From NCBI GenBank assembly GCA_005503065.1, contig SCOE01000036.1, positions 1-61,949 of the forward strand: a stretch of DNA of 61,949 bases. The letters run 5' to 3'. Under the pieces are notes generated by a model that saw only the letters and a program-made list of their open reading frames with translations, was not told the origin of the DNA and did not search any database. The translations under genes were made by a program, and so were the position numbers. This stretch comes from Comamonadaceae bacterium ALPHA2B. Its GTDB lineage: Bacteria; Pseudomonadota; Gammaproteobacteria; Burkholderiales; Burkholderiaceae_C. How positions within the stretch are numbered: the stretch's first letter is position 1; every line of letters starts with the position of its first letter. Positions 9,678 to 17,145 of this stretch are shown here, in pieces.

Positions 9678-10171
9678 TTCAGTTGCCGCCGCAATCTCGC
9701 TTTCTGCGGCGAGCAAAGTCGCAGCTGAGCTATGTTCAGAATAGATGGTCATTCGACCAACATGCAAAGCTTCGCAATAGCCCCAGTTTCCGCTCAAAAG
9801 CCGGGACGTCTCCGTTGACTCGGCCGTCCGGTCGGCTGCTTCTGCGCGTTGAGACTTTGATCGAGCAGCAGCCGGACTGAGCCGAGATAGCGCTTCAAAG
9901 CAGTTGCGCGCTCTAGAAGCCGTGCCGAGCATCAGTCACCGTTGGCATCCCAGTTTTGCTCCACGCGCCCCGTATCGTCTGGGCTTGTTCAGCCTACCAA
10001 GAACGCCCCGACGCGCCATCTTGAGCTGAGTTCAATCCCGGACTCGGTGAGTGACACCACGCGTGGGACAGCCGCGCACGCCATCGGGACCAGCCGTCGA
10101 GTCAATCCTGCATGACGAACCGCGATATCGCAGCGAATGCGGCGCTTAGACCCGAAAGTGCCTTGGGCGTC
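9678..10171. other. Intergenic flank left of the IS66-bounded unit
   Basis: No gene is supported. Joining this flank to 16567 onward restores the pre-insertion sequence; the joined minus strand stays open for about 60 codons ending ALQIAREQE...RFVMQD, which may be the tail of a small disrupted gene. I do not recognise it. Confidence 0.4.
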
Positions 10172-10179
10172 TCCTGCTC
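10172..10179. repeat. 8-bp target site duplication, left copy
   Basis: TCCTGCTC immediately precedes the left terminal repeat; the same octamer follows the right terminal repeat at 16559-16566. Eight bp is the duplication size of IS66-family transposition. Confidence 0.85.
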
Positions 10180-10219
10180 GTAAGCGTGGCCTCATCACCC
10201 CATTGATGGCACAGCCCTG
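10180..10219 (+). repeat. Left terminal inverted repeat (solo IS66 end)
   Basis: A forty-base copy of the tnpA-side IS66 terminus without adjoining transposase genes. It directly abuts codons for VTGYGQ of a histidine-kinase receiver domain, with CAG shared at the joint, suggesting an earlier IS66 insertion into the kinase followed by deletion. Confidence 0.8.
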
Positions 10220-10705
10220 TCCGTAGCCAGTGACAGCCACCAGCATGGGGGACGTTTCCATTTCAAGGCGCACGTTCTCAGCAATTTCCCAACCACTTAA
10301 CCCTGGAAGCCCGATGTCGAGAAGCACCAGCGCGGGACGCTTGGACTTGATTTTTGCCAAAGCCTCAGGCCCAGTGCTCGCTCTAACGACCGAGTAGCCC
10401 ATAATCTCGATAAGCAGCGCGAGGGTCTCGGAAGAATCTTCCACGTCGTCCACCACGAGCACGAGTGTGGGTTGAATCTCAGTTGCCTCGTTTTCTGGAC
10501 GCTCAACCCGGGGCAAGCGAACAACGAACTCACTGCCCTCCCCCGGGACACCGCGCGACCGGGCTTCCACTTCGCCGCCATGAAGTTCTACGAGATGCCT
10601 TACCAAAGCAAGCCCAAGACCAAGCCCGCTCTCCGGACGATTGAGGTCTTGTGCTCCTTGCTCAAAGAGATTGAACACTCTAGAAAGCATGTCCGGCGCT
10701 ATGCC
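10220..10705 (-). pseudogene. Hybrid sensor histidine kinase, internal fragment
   Basis: Encodes the end of a HATPase domain (VGIAPDMLSRVFNLFEQ, then the G2 box SGLGLGLALVRHL) and most of a receiver domain (LVVDDVEDS..., LVLLDIGLPGLSGWE, then VAVTGYGQ). The 3' end is cut off by the IS66 terminal repeat and the 5' end by a junction near 10710. The His-box and sensor are missing. It is therefore inactive, although an open frame continues through the repeat. Confidence 0.75.
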
Positions 10706-10714
10706 AACCGTGGA

Positions 10715-10964
10715 CGCCACTTACTTCTTTGTGCGATTCAAAGACAACGGGGTGGGCATAGACTCATAGACTCTTCCCAAGATATTTGACATGTTTACGC
10801 AAGCAGACGGCGCAGCAACAAACAGGGGAAGCGGCCTCGGGATTGGTTTGGCACTTGTGCGTGAAATCGTCGGGAGCCACCGAGGTACTGTTGAAGTTCG
10901 AAGCAAAGGTATCGGGAAGGGAAGCGAGTTCACCATTCGCATTCCGCTTCGCCCACCACGTTGA
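10715..10964 (+). pseudogene. Histidine kinase C-terminal fragment (divergent)
   Basis: The plus strand encodes DNGVGIDS, a stop, then in another frame LPKIFDMFTQADGAATNRG, the G2 box SGLGIGLALVREIV and an end IRIPLRPPR before TGA at 10964. This is the HATPase C-terminus of a kinase related to, but distinct from, the minus-strand fragment it abuts head to head. Confidence 0.7.
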
Positions 10965-10966
10965 AA

Positions 10967-11422
10967 TCACTCGCCAGGCATGTCGTGCTCTCGACCTTTT
11001 ACTGCGTCCATGACGAGGCCGGTGATATCAGTGGTCTTGAAGAGCAGCGTGGCTACCGTCGCAACCGATAGAAGACGCCAGGGTTTCACAAGCCAAAGAA
11101 TCGCACCAGCGCCTGCTCCATACGCTATGAGTTTTGCGGGGTGGCGGGAAGCGTAGTCCTGTAGAAAAGGTTCGCCCAGCTCCACGACGCTGCTCATAGG
11201 GTTGCGTCGCCACCAGCGTCCAAGCCAACTGCTCCTCACTCGATTGTTGAGAGCGTCGATAGGACCCGCTTTTGGGTGGTTTGGAAGCTGCGCAACTTCC
11301 ACCACCGGTCCGGCCTCGTTGGATACTCGGCGAACTTCTTCGTAGCCCATAGCAGCCAAGAGATCGGCTCTCGACACGGCAAGCTTTGCCTTCGCGGTGA
11401 TTGGGCGAACAGTGTCAGTCAT
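10967..11422 (-). CDS. Small membrane protein, downstream gene of YqjD/YqjE-type set
   Basis: A 151-residue protein: a soluble N-terminal half (ADLLAAMGYEEVRRVS), then SSWLGRWWRRNP and two likely membrane segments (AYGAGAGAILWLVKPW, LLSVATVATLLF). I do not recognise the family by name. It overlaps the preceding holin-like gene by eight bases, so it is the third gene of an operon with it and the DUF883-type gene. The position matches the usual third member of yqjDEK-like sets, which are linked to stress and envelope functions. Confidence 0.6.
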   Translation of the reverse strand: MTDTVRPITAKAKLAVSRADLLAAMGYEEVRRVSNEAGPVVEVAQLPNHPKAGPIDALNNRVRSSWLGRWWRRNPMSSVVELGEPFLQDYASRHPAKLIAYGAGAGAILWLVKPWRLLSVATVATLLFKTTDITGLVMDAVKGREHDMPGE

Positions 11423-11795
11423 TCGAAGCCTCCTTCACTTTCCTCAAGACAGTTAGGTCCGCCTCGACTTCTTCCTTCACGTCTTCGACTTTTTCTTTCG
11501 TGGTCGAGCGCATGGCCAGCGCGACGCCGATGGCGGCCAACACCCATGCAACACCGGGAACTGCGGCTAGCACCCAATGAAACGACCCGTGCAAAAAGCC
11601 GAGCATGACAGCTACGCCCGTGAGCCCCAAAGCAAGCATGGCCGACACTACGGCAACCACTCCGCCTGCTGCTCTGACGGCCCATGAGGTAGCCAACGAT
11701 ACGGCCTCGCCCTTCAAGAGGTCGACATAGTTCGCCAGGTGAACAGCGAGCAAGTCGGGGCGGCGAAGGACCGCCCTGAATATGGGGTGAATCAC
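11415..11795 (-). CDS. YqjE/holin-X-like membrane protein
   Basis: A 126-residue protein with an amphipathic N-terminus (LLAVHLANYVDLLKGEAVSLA), two hydrophobic hairpins (AAGGVVAVVSAMLALGLTGV and WVLAAVPGVAWVLAAIGVAL) and a charged C-terminal tail (KEKVEDVKEEVEADL). This is the layout of the YqjE/holin-X superfamily. It follows the DUF883-like gene by 13 bases on the same strand. Family-level role: inner-membrane protein of unknown function, often stress-induced. Confidence 0.65.
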   Translation of the reverse strand: MIHPIFRAVLRRPDLLAVHLANYVDLLKGEAVSLATSWAVRAAGGVVAVVSAMLALGLTGVAVMLGFLHGSFHWVLAAVPGVAWVLAAIGVALAMRSTTKEKVEDVKEEVEADLTVLRKVKEASND

Positions 11796-11808
11796 CGCAG
11801 CCTCACAG

Positions 11809-12117
11809 TCAATCGTAGTAGCGGTAGCTCGGGCGGAGCGCTGACACGAGCAAGGTAGTGAGCAGCGAACTCACCACTGCTGTGGCGACCACCGCTTTGA
11901 CCGGCTCGTCGTTGATGGCCTTCACGACCGAGTCGCATGCGTCGCTGAGCTGAGACCGAGTGGCGTTGAGCTTCTTCCCAGCAGAGTTCACCGCGTTCTT
12001 GGCGTACGCCTTTCCAGCGTCGACCGCTTCAGTTGCAGCGCCTTTCACGCCCCCGTTGGAATCGTTGGAGCTGTGTTCGTCGTTGCGTTGTTGGTCGGGG
12101 GGAGTGTCGTTGTCCAT
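11809..12117 (-). CDS. DUF883/YqjD/ElaB-like protein
   Basis: A 102-residue protein: a polar N-terminus rich in Asn/Asp, a helical stretch (AATEAVDAGKAYAKNAVNSA...LSDACDSVVKAI), and a C-terminal membrane anchor (AVVATAVVSSLLTTLLVSAL). YqjD/ElaB proteins are tail-anchored, stationary-phase and ribosome-associated in E. coli. It is the first gene of a three-gene minus-strand operon and divergent from DUF3597 copy 2. Confidence 0.7.
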   Translation of the reverse strand: MDNDTPPDQQRNDEHSSNDSNGGVKGAATEAVDAGKAYAKNAVNSAGKKLNATRSQLSDACDSVVKAINDEPVKAVVATAVVSSLLTTLLVSALRPSYRYYD

Positions 12118-12359
12118 GGCGTTCCTTGTAGGTTGAGTTCAGGCTCCGGTATCGGTTTTTCCACATTCCCTCTCTGTGAGTCAGCAGAGCACACGTTCGT
12201 AGGCCGGGAGCCTTGCTTCGCGAGCAGCGGCCAGCCGACATTCATTCCGAAGCACATGGCCACCGAACGGGGTCAATTCCTACTTTTCGCTGCAAGCTGG
12301 GCTCACAAAGGCGAAACACGCGTCGAGCAAAGCTCAATCTCTTTCAAACGGAGACCAAC

Positions 12360-12794
12360 ATGGGCATTCTCAGCAACATTTTCAGCAAGATTTTCCCGTC
12401 GTCGCATGCAGCGAACGCACCCGCACAAGCCGGATCGACCGCCCCTACCGCTGGTGCTCCTACCGCCACGCCCTCCGCCGCCACCCCTGGAGGCACCGCA
12501 ACGCCTGCTGCCGCGCCTGCACCTGCCGTCATGAGTGAAGTGGACGTGGAAAAGCTGCTGGACGACAAGGCAGCAAAGGCCGGCGAAAAGCTGAACTGGA
12601 AGACTTCTATCGTCGACCTCATGAAGCTTTTGGACCTGGACAGTTCGCTCAACTCGCGCAAAGAGCTCGCCAAGGAACTCAACTACACGGGGGACACGAA
12701 CGACTCGGCCAGCATGAACATTTGGCTTCACCGCCAGGTCATGAACAAGGTTGCAGCCAACGGCGGCAAGGTGCCAGCGGACCTCAAGGACTAA
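12360..12794 (+). CDS. DUF3597 domain-containing protein (copy 2)
   Basis: A 144-residue paralogue of the protein at 3587-3997, with the same N-terminal MGILSNIFSKIFPS-type segment, a longer Ala/Pro/Thr linker, and the DUF3597 domain (SEVDVEKLLDDKA...NIWLHRQVMNKVAANGG). An upstream in-frame start at 12213 is rejected because the family begins at this ATG. It is a passenger of the IS66-bounded unit. Function unknown. Confidence 0.82.
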   Translation: MGILSNIFSKIFPSSHAANAPAQAGSTAPTAGAPTATPSAATPGGTATPAAAPAPAVMSEVDVEKLLDDKAAKAGEKLNWKTSIVDLMKLLDLDSSLNSRKELAKELNYTGDTNDSASMNIWLHRQVMNKVAANGGKVPADLKD

Positions 12795-12865
12795 AGCACC
12801 CACGCGTCAACACAGTGAACCGCCCCGGGTTTTGAGGAGGCTCTTTTCCCTGAGAGGATGGAGCC

Positions 12866-13192
12866 ATGAGCAAGAAGTCGAACCAGTTTTCACCCGAAGT
12901 GCGCGAACGAGCTGTTCGTATGGTGCTGGAGCACCGGGGCGAGTACCCCTCGCTGTGGGCGGCCATAGATTCGATCGCGCCCAAGATTGGCTGTGTGCCG
13001 CAAACCCTGCACACCTGGGTCAAGCGCCATGAGATCGACAGCGGCGTGCGCGAGGGCATCACCACATCTGAGCTGCAGCGCCTCAAGGAACTCGAGCGCG
13101 AGAACAAAGAGCTGCGCAAGGCCAACGAGATCTTGAAGCTGGCCAGTGCGTTTTTCGCCCAGACGGAGCTCGACCGCCGTCTGAAGTCCTGA
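12866..13192 (+). CDS. IS3-family transposase OrfA
   Basis: A 108-residue OrfA with an N-terminal HTH ([20 protein letters not shown], then [16 protein letters not shown]) and a C-terminal leucine zipper ([20 protein letters not shown]). OrfA binds the element ends; active transposase normally forms by -1 frameshifting into orfB near its end. The protein is intact but the element lacks the catalytic part. Confidence 0.85.
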   Translation: MSKKSNQFSPEVRERAVRMVLEHRGEYPSLWAAIDSIAPKIGCVPQTLHTWVKRHEIDSGVREGITTSELQRLKELERENKELRKANEILKLASAFFAQTELDRRLKS

Positions 13193-13555
13193 AGGGCTTC
13201 ATCGACCAGCATCGACAGGCCTACGGGGTCGAGTCGATCTGCAAGGTGTTGCAGGTCGCCCCGTCAGGCTATTGGCGCTACGCGAACCAGCAGCGCAACC
13301 CCGAGCGACGCTGCGCCAGAGCACAACGTGACGATGCCCTGATGCCGCACATCCAGCGCGTGTGGCACGCCAACATGCAGGTCTATGGCGCCGACAAGGT
13401 CTGGAAACAGCTCAACCGCGAAGGCATTGCCATTGCGCGCTGCACGGTCGAGCGGCTGATGCGGCGCCTGGGCTTGCAGGGCGTGTGCCGTGGCAAGGTG
13501 GTGCGTACCACCATCAGCGATGGCCGGGCGCCGTGCCCGCTGGACCGGGTCAACC
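13189..13555 (+). pseudogene. IS3-family transposase OrfB, 5' part only
   Basis: The -1 frame relative to orfA encodes [20 protein letters not shown] and KVWKQLNREGIAIARCTVERLMRRLGL, the N-terminal HTH region of OrfB. The IS66 end interrupts it at 13556, before the first catalytic Asp, so no DDE domain remains. Confidence 0.8.
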
Positions 13556-13603
13556 GTAAGCGTGGGCGAAGGCCCATCTTGATCCTGGCTGTTCGGCGGA
13601 ATC

Positions 13604-14125
13604 TCAGATGTCCAGCACGCGGCGCAGCAGCGCGAAGCCCACGCGCCACGTATTGCCACCACCGGCATCGACCGTCGCCGTGCACTCGTTGATCCGCACG
13701 ACGGTGCCAACCACCGTCTGCAGATACTTGTCCTCGAAGGCCACCTTGTCGCCGCGGCGGAAGTCCTCGCGCGTGGGCTTGGGCGCATTCGGCGCAGGCG
13801 GCATCGCTGCGCCTTGCTGCGCTCGGTCGGCGTCGGCTGACGGCGGCTCGATGGCCGTATAGGGCAGCTTCCATTCACGCCGCTCGCGCAGGTCCTGCAG
13901 TACGACCTGCGTGTCCTTCATGGCCAGCACCTTGCCCTCGCGCAGGCCGCCGTCGCGCCAGTCCAGGAAGCGTACCGTCTGGCCAAGGTGCAGGTTCACC
14001 CGCACGGCGATGATGCGACGCGGATCGGCCAGCAGCCGCTCGATGACGGTGCTCAGCTCGAACAGCTGCAGGCTGCTGGCGGTGTTCAGCAGTTCCAGCA
14101 GGCGCGGGTCGACGTCGCGGCTCAT
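13604..14125 (-). CDS. IS66-associated accessory protein
   Basis: A 173-residue protein. The start ATG (14125) overlaps the tnpC stop as ATGA, arguing for translational coupling; an upstream in-frame start is rejected. Segments such as QTVRFLDWRDGGLREGKVL and GDKVAFEDKYLQTVVGTVVRIN look like small beta-barrel repeats. Comparable ORFs occur downstream of tnpC in some IS66 elements; their role in transposition is unknown. Confidence 0.65.
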   Translation of the reverse strand: MSRDVDPRLLELLNTASSLQLFELSTVIERLLADPRRIIAVRVNLHLGQTVRFLDWRDGGLREGKVLAMKDTQVVLQDLRERREWKLPYTAIEPPSADADRAQQGAAMPPAPNAPKPTREDFRRGDKVAFEDKYLQTVVGTVVRINECTATVDAGGGNTWRVGFALLRRVLDI

Positions 14126-15699
14126 GCGGCGCGTCGCTGCTCGTCGCCCACCGCCTCGCCTCTGCCGATGTTCCACGGCAGCAGTTCCTCGATCTGGCAG
14201 ATCGGATGGTCGGCAATGCGCCCCAGCACCTCGCGCAGGTAGGCCTCGGGATCGAGCCCGTTGAGCTTGGCCGTGTGCACCAGGCTGTAGATCGCAGCGG
14301 CTCGCTCGCCGCCGGCATCCGAGCCCATGAACAGGTAGTTGCCCCGGCCCAGCGCTATCCCGCGCAAGGCACGTTCGGCTGCGTTGTTGTCCATCTCGAT
14401 GCGCCCGTCATCGCGGTAGCGCGTCAGCGCCTGCCAGCGTGTGAGGGTGTAGCCGATGGCGCGCGCCAGATCGGACTTGGCCGACACGCGCCCCACCAGG
14501 CTGCTCAGCCAGGCGTGCAGCTCATCGAGCAGCGGGCCGGCGCGGGCCTGGCGGTGAGCCTTGCGCACATCCGGTGGCTGGCCACGGACCTCCTTCTCCA
14601 CCGCGTAAAGCGCCGCGATGCGTTGCAGCGCCTGGGCTGCGATGGAGGCCTCGGTCTTGCCGGCGCTCAGGTACAGGTCCCACCACGGCCGGCGTGCATG
14701 CGCCCAGCAGGCCGCCTCGGTGACCTGGCCGCTGTCGTATAGCTTGCCCCAGCCGCCGTAGGCATCGGCCTGGAGCACGCCCTGGAAGTGGCGCAGGTGG
14801 CGCTGCGGATGTTCGCCCTTGCGGTCGGGCGTGTACTGGTACCAGGCTGCGGGTGGTTCGCCGGCGCCGGCGGGCCGGTCGTCGCGCACGTAGACCCACA
14901 GGCGTGCAGTGCGCGTCTTGCCCTGGCCAGGTGCCAACACCGGCACGGGCGTGTCGTCGGCGTGCAGCTTGGCCGCCGCCAGCGTGTAGCGGCCCAGCGC
15001 GGCCACGAGCGGCGCGAGCAGCCGCTCGCTGTGATCGACCCAGCCGGCCATGGTGGAGCGGTCGATCTGCACGCCGCTGCGCGCGTAGATGCCGCTTTGC
15101 CGGCACAGCGGCAGGTGGTCGCAATACTTGGACACCAGCACGTGGGCCAGCAGGCCTGCTGCGGCCAGCCCGCGTGCGATGGGACGGCTGGCGGCGTCCG
15201 CCTGGAAGATGGACTGGCAGCGCACGCAGGCCAGCTTGGGCCGCACATGGCGGATCACCTTGAAGCGCGCCAGCACGTACTCCAGTTGCTCGGAGACGTC
15301 CTGGCCGATCTGGCGCAGCCGCCAGCCACAGGCGGTGCAACCGCAGGGCTGGCCTGATGCGTCGTGGTGTGCGGCGTTCGTCTCGGGGCGATGCACTTGC
15401 GCCTCGCGCGGCAGGTGCGCCGGCAGGCTGCGGTCGATGGTGGGTGCGTTGGCGGCCTCGGTCTTGGTGCCAGTGGGCTTGCAGGTCGCAACGGGCAGCG
15501 CCTGCTCGTCGATCAGGCTGGCCTGCAGCTGTTCGCTGGAGCTGCCGAACTGCGCGCGCACGCGGCGCAGCAGTTGCAGCTTGAGCTTGTCCACCATCAG
15601 GCGCAGCACGGCGAGTTCGCCATCGCGCACCTCGATCACGCGCAGCAAGCCTTCGACGGTGTGGGGCTCGGCGGGTGGTGGTGTCGACACAGGCCTCAA
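14122..15699 (-). CDS. tnpC: IS66 transposase TnpC
   Basis: A 525-residue DDE transposase. It shows the leucine-rich N-terminus (LKLQLLRRVRAQFGSSSEQL), a zinc-finger-like region (CGCTACGWRLRQIGQDVSEQLEYV, then CVRCQ), the core with DDTPVPVL and QADAYGGW, and the end of the family (IEMDNNAAERALRGIALGRGNYLFMGSDAGGE). Length and motifs are complete, so TnpC looks functional, although tnpB upstream has a damaged start. Confidence 0.9.
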   Translation of the reverse strand: MRPVSTPPPAEPHTVEGLLRVIEVRDGELAVLRLMVDKLKLQLLRRVRAQFGSSSEQLQASLIDEQALPVATCKPTGTKTEAANAPTIDRSLPAHLPREAQVHRPETNAAHHDASGQPCGCTACGWRLRQIGQDVSEQLEYVLARFKVIRHVRPKLACVRCQSIFQADAASRPIARGLAAAGLLAHVLVSKYCDHLPLCRQSGIYARSGVQIDRSTMAGWVDHSERLLAPLVAALGRYTLAAAKLHADDTPVPVLAPGQGKTRTARLWVYVRDDRPAGAGEPPAAWYQYTPDRKGEHPQRHLRHFQGVLQADAYGGWGKLYDSGQVTEAACWAHARRPWWDLYLSAGKTEASIAAQALQRIAALYAVEKEVRGQPPDVRKAHRQARAGPLLDELHAWLSSLVGRVSAKSDLARAIGYTLTRWQALTRYRDDGRIEMDNNAAERALRGIALGRGNYLFMGSDAGGERAAAIYSLVHTAKLNGLDPEAYLREVLGRIADHPICQIEELLPWNIGRGEAVGDEQRRAA

Positions 15700-15759
15700 C
15701 TGTGCCGCAGGGGCGCACCCTGGGCAATCGGTAGTGCCACCGACGGCACGCCGGTGTGG

Positions 15760-16107
15760 CTATGCCGCCAACTCGGGGTGGTGCGTGCGCACCGGCATGC
15801 GCCAGTCGATGCCCTCCAGCAGCATGGACAGTTGCGCTGGCGTGAGGGCCACGCTGCCGCTGCTGGCCTGCGGCCAGATGAAGCGCCCTCGCTCCAGCCG
15901 CTTGCTCAGCAGCAACAGCCCCTGGCCGTCGAACCACAGCAGCTTGACGATGTCACCGCGGCGGCCACGGAAGACGAAGACGTGGCCCTTGAACGGGCTC
16001 TGCGCCAGGGCCGTCTGCACCAGCGCGGCCAGGCCGTCGAAGCCCTTGCGCATGTCGGTGTGACCGGCCACCAGCCAGACCTGGGTGTTCGCTGGCGGGC
16101 CGATAAT
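15760..16107 (-). pseudogene. tnpB: IS66 TnpB (IstB-like orf2) with damaged start
   Basis: The TnpB core is intact (NTQVWLVAGHTDMRKGFDGL, HVFVFRGRRGDIVKLLWFDGQG). The expected start ATGATCGG reads ATTATCGG on the minus strand at 16107-16105. One base (plus position 16105) both changes ATG to ATT here and converts the overlapping tnpA stop TGA to TTA. Translation might still begin at ATT or at an internal GTG at 16071, so loss of function is likely but not certain. Confidence 0.7.
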
Positions 16108-16457
16108 GCGCGCAGCGCCTGCAGGACGGGGCGCAGGTGCTGAAGGTTCGCGTCGGCCGGAACCCGCACGACGGCCTCGCCCAGCGCGATCTCAATCGGT
16201 GCCGATCCTTCGGCCATGCGCGTCGGCACTGCGGCAGGCTCTGGCTGCGTGACGGTCACGGGCAACAGCACGGGAGCAGTCGCAGAAGAGCCCCAGTGCT
16301 CCAGGCGCATCCAGTGGCGCAGCAGGTTCGCGTTGACGCCGTGGCGCACCGCCAGGCCGGAGACCGACACGCCCGGCACACGGGCATGTTCCACCAACCA
16401 AGCCTTGAATGCCGAGGTGTAGATCCGTTTGCCATTGCGCATAGTGCGCTCGACCAT
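15906..16457 (-). CDS. tnpA: IS66 TnpA with read-through C-terminus
   Basis: Starts at ATG 16457 (MVERTMRNGKRIYTSAF) with an HTH of the IS66 orf1 type (VSVSGLAVRHGVNANLLRHW). The family normally ends near LQALRA; here the stop is TTA (16106-16104), so the frame runs about 66 further codons out of frame through tnpB. The extra tail is not protein-like. Start chosen by family conservation over an in-frame ATG at 16508. Confidence 0.7.
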   Translation of the reverse strand: MVERTMRNGKRIYTSAFKAWLVEHARVPGVSVSGLAVRHGVNANLLRHWMRLEHWGSSATAPVLLPVTVTQPEPAAVPTRMAEGSAPIEIALGEAVVRVPADANLQHLRPVLQALRALSARQRTPRSGWWPVTPTCARASTAWPRWCRRPWRRARSRATSSSSVAAAVTSSSCCGSTARGCCC

Positions 16458-16518
16458 CGGGCCGCTCCATTGAGAGATGTGTCCAGAGTCCTGCATATGG
16501 ACACACATGCTCGGCGGT

Positions 16519-16566
16519 CAGGGCTGTGCCATCAATGGGGTGATGAGGCCACGCTTACTCCTGCTC
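16519..16566. repeat. Right IS66 terminal repeat and target duplication
   Basis: 16519-16558 is the 40-bp terminal repeat that matches 10180-10219 in inverted orientation. 16559-16566 is TCCTGCTC, the second copy of the target octamer at 10172-10179. Confidence 0.85.
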
Positions 16567-16788
16567 CCGGGCAATCTGCAAAGCAGCCACCGCGCGCTCG
16601 ACGCAGCCTGGCCAACGACCGCGCTGCGGCGACCTCGGCCCAGCCTAGCGCGACCTACGACCAAAGTAGTACCTCTCTCCGCTGAGAGCCTCAACTTTCG
16701 GCAAATAGCAAGCTCCCGTGACGCTCAGAAAGATTGACGCACCTCAGCCCGATTCGCAAGCGGCCAACTCCGCCGATTGTTTCCCCAA

Positions 16789-17110
16789 ATGGCCACAACA
16801 CTAATCCTGAGCAGCGAGCAATTCCCAGCGCTCGACCTCGCCATCGCCAATGCGTTCGCCCAAGCAGGTTTCAGCTGGAGGTCTTGGCTCGAGCGCAGCA
16901 AGCGACGTCAGCATGTCGCCGTATCAAACATGGATTGCTTTGCTTCAGCCAGGCGCAGTCGTCGAGGAGGTCAGGCACCCAGAGTTCGTGGCACGTGGGT
17001 GTGGCAGCCGCCACTTCGCGCTCAGGAGACATCGGCTTGTCCCGACTCCTCAGCGAGCTCAAGCGCAGCCGCGCGTGGAGTGTCTTGAGCGAGCTCGCGC
17101 GGCATAGCTA
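16789..17110 (+). pseudogene. Possible decayed small gene upstream of the protease operon
   Basis: A frame from ATG 16789 begins MATTLILSSEQFPALDLAIA and FAQAGFSWRSWLERS, reminiscent of helical effector-associated (EAD-like) adaptor domains. Protein-like segments then continue in other frames (PYQTWIALLQPGAVVEEVR; GDIGLSRLLSELKRSRAW with a stop at 17109-17111). This pattern suggests frameshifts in a once single gene. The domain assignment is a guess from a short helix pattern. Confidence 0.3.
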
Positions 17111-17145
17111 AACAGCCTTCAGAGCGCAACGCTAGAGGAAATCGT

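Larger units (their letters stand above)
12816..13555 (+). mobile_element. IS3-family element, truncated by IS66
   Basis: The left terminal repeat starts at 12816 (TGAACCGCCCCGGGTTTT) and is followed by orfA and the start of orfB. The element stops at 13555 where the IS66 terminal GTAAGCGTGG begins. Its right part is absent from the other side of the IS66, so the region was rearranged after insertion. Confidence 0.8.
10180..16558. mobile_element. 6.38-kb IS66-bounded transposed unit
   Basis: Both ends carry the same 40-bp terminal sequence in inverted orientation, starting GTAAGCGTGGCC (10180-10219 and 16519-16558), flanked by identical octamers TCCTGCTC. Inside are a histidine-kinase fragment abutting the left repeat, YqjD/YqjE-type genes, DUF3597, a truncated IS3 and a complete-length IS66 at the right. 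The left repeat is a copy of the tnpA-side end of that IS66, so the unit appears to have moved as one piece using two identical ends. Passenger genes in such a unit are unusual. Confidence 0.75.
13556..16558 (-). mobile_element. IS66-family insertion sequence
   Basis: About 3.0 kb from GTAAGCGTGGGCGAAGGCCC (13556) to the inverted end at 16558, with tnpA, tnpB, tnpC and an accessory orf on the minus strand. The left and right termini share GTAAGCGTGG and a CCCAT block. The octamers directly outside (GGTCAACC left, TCCTGCTC right) differ, so this copy lacks a target duplication of its own. Confidence 0.85.

Noticed and set aside
9989-10720. A 243-codon frame that looks like a kinase-receiver gene
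   Set aside because: It reads through the IS66 terminal repeat; the last third is not receiver sequence and the kinase start is missing, so it is a fragment.
2040-13555. A composite transposon formed by the related IS3 ends at 2219 and 12816
   Set aside because: The left piece keeps only a right end and the right piece only a left end, with no shared target duplication; both are truncated.
14206-16143. Long plus-strand frames across the IS66 genes
   Set aside because: Antisense shadows of tnpC and tnpB with biased Arg/Ala composition.
13556-16558. IS66 as an independent simple insertion at this site
   Set aside because: Its immediate flanks differ (GGTCAACC versus TCCTGCTC). The target duplication belongs to the larger unit ending at 10180.
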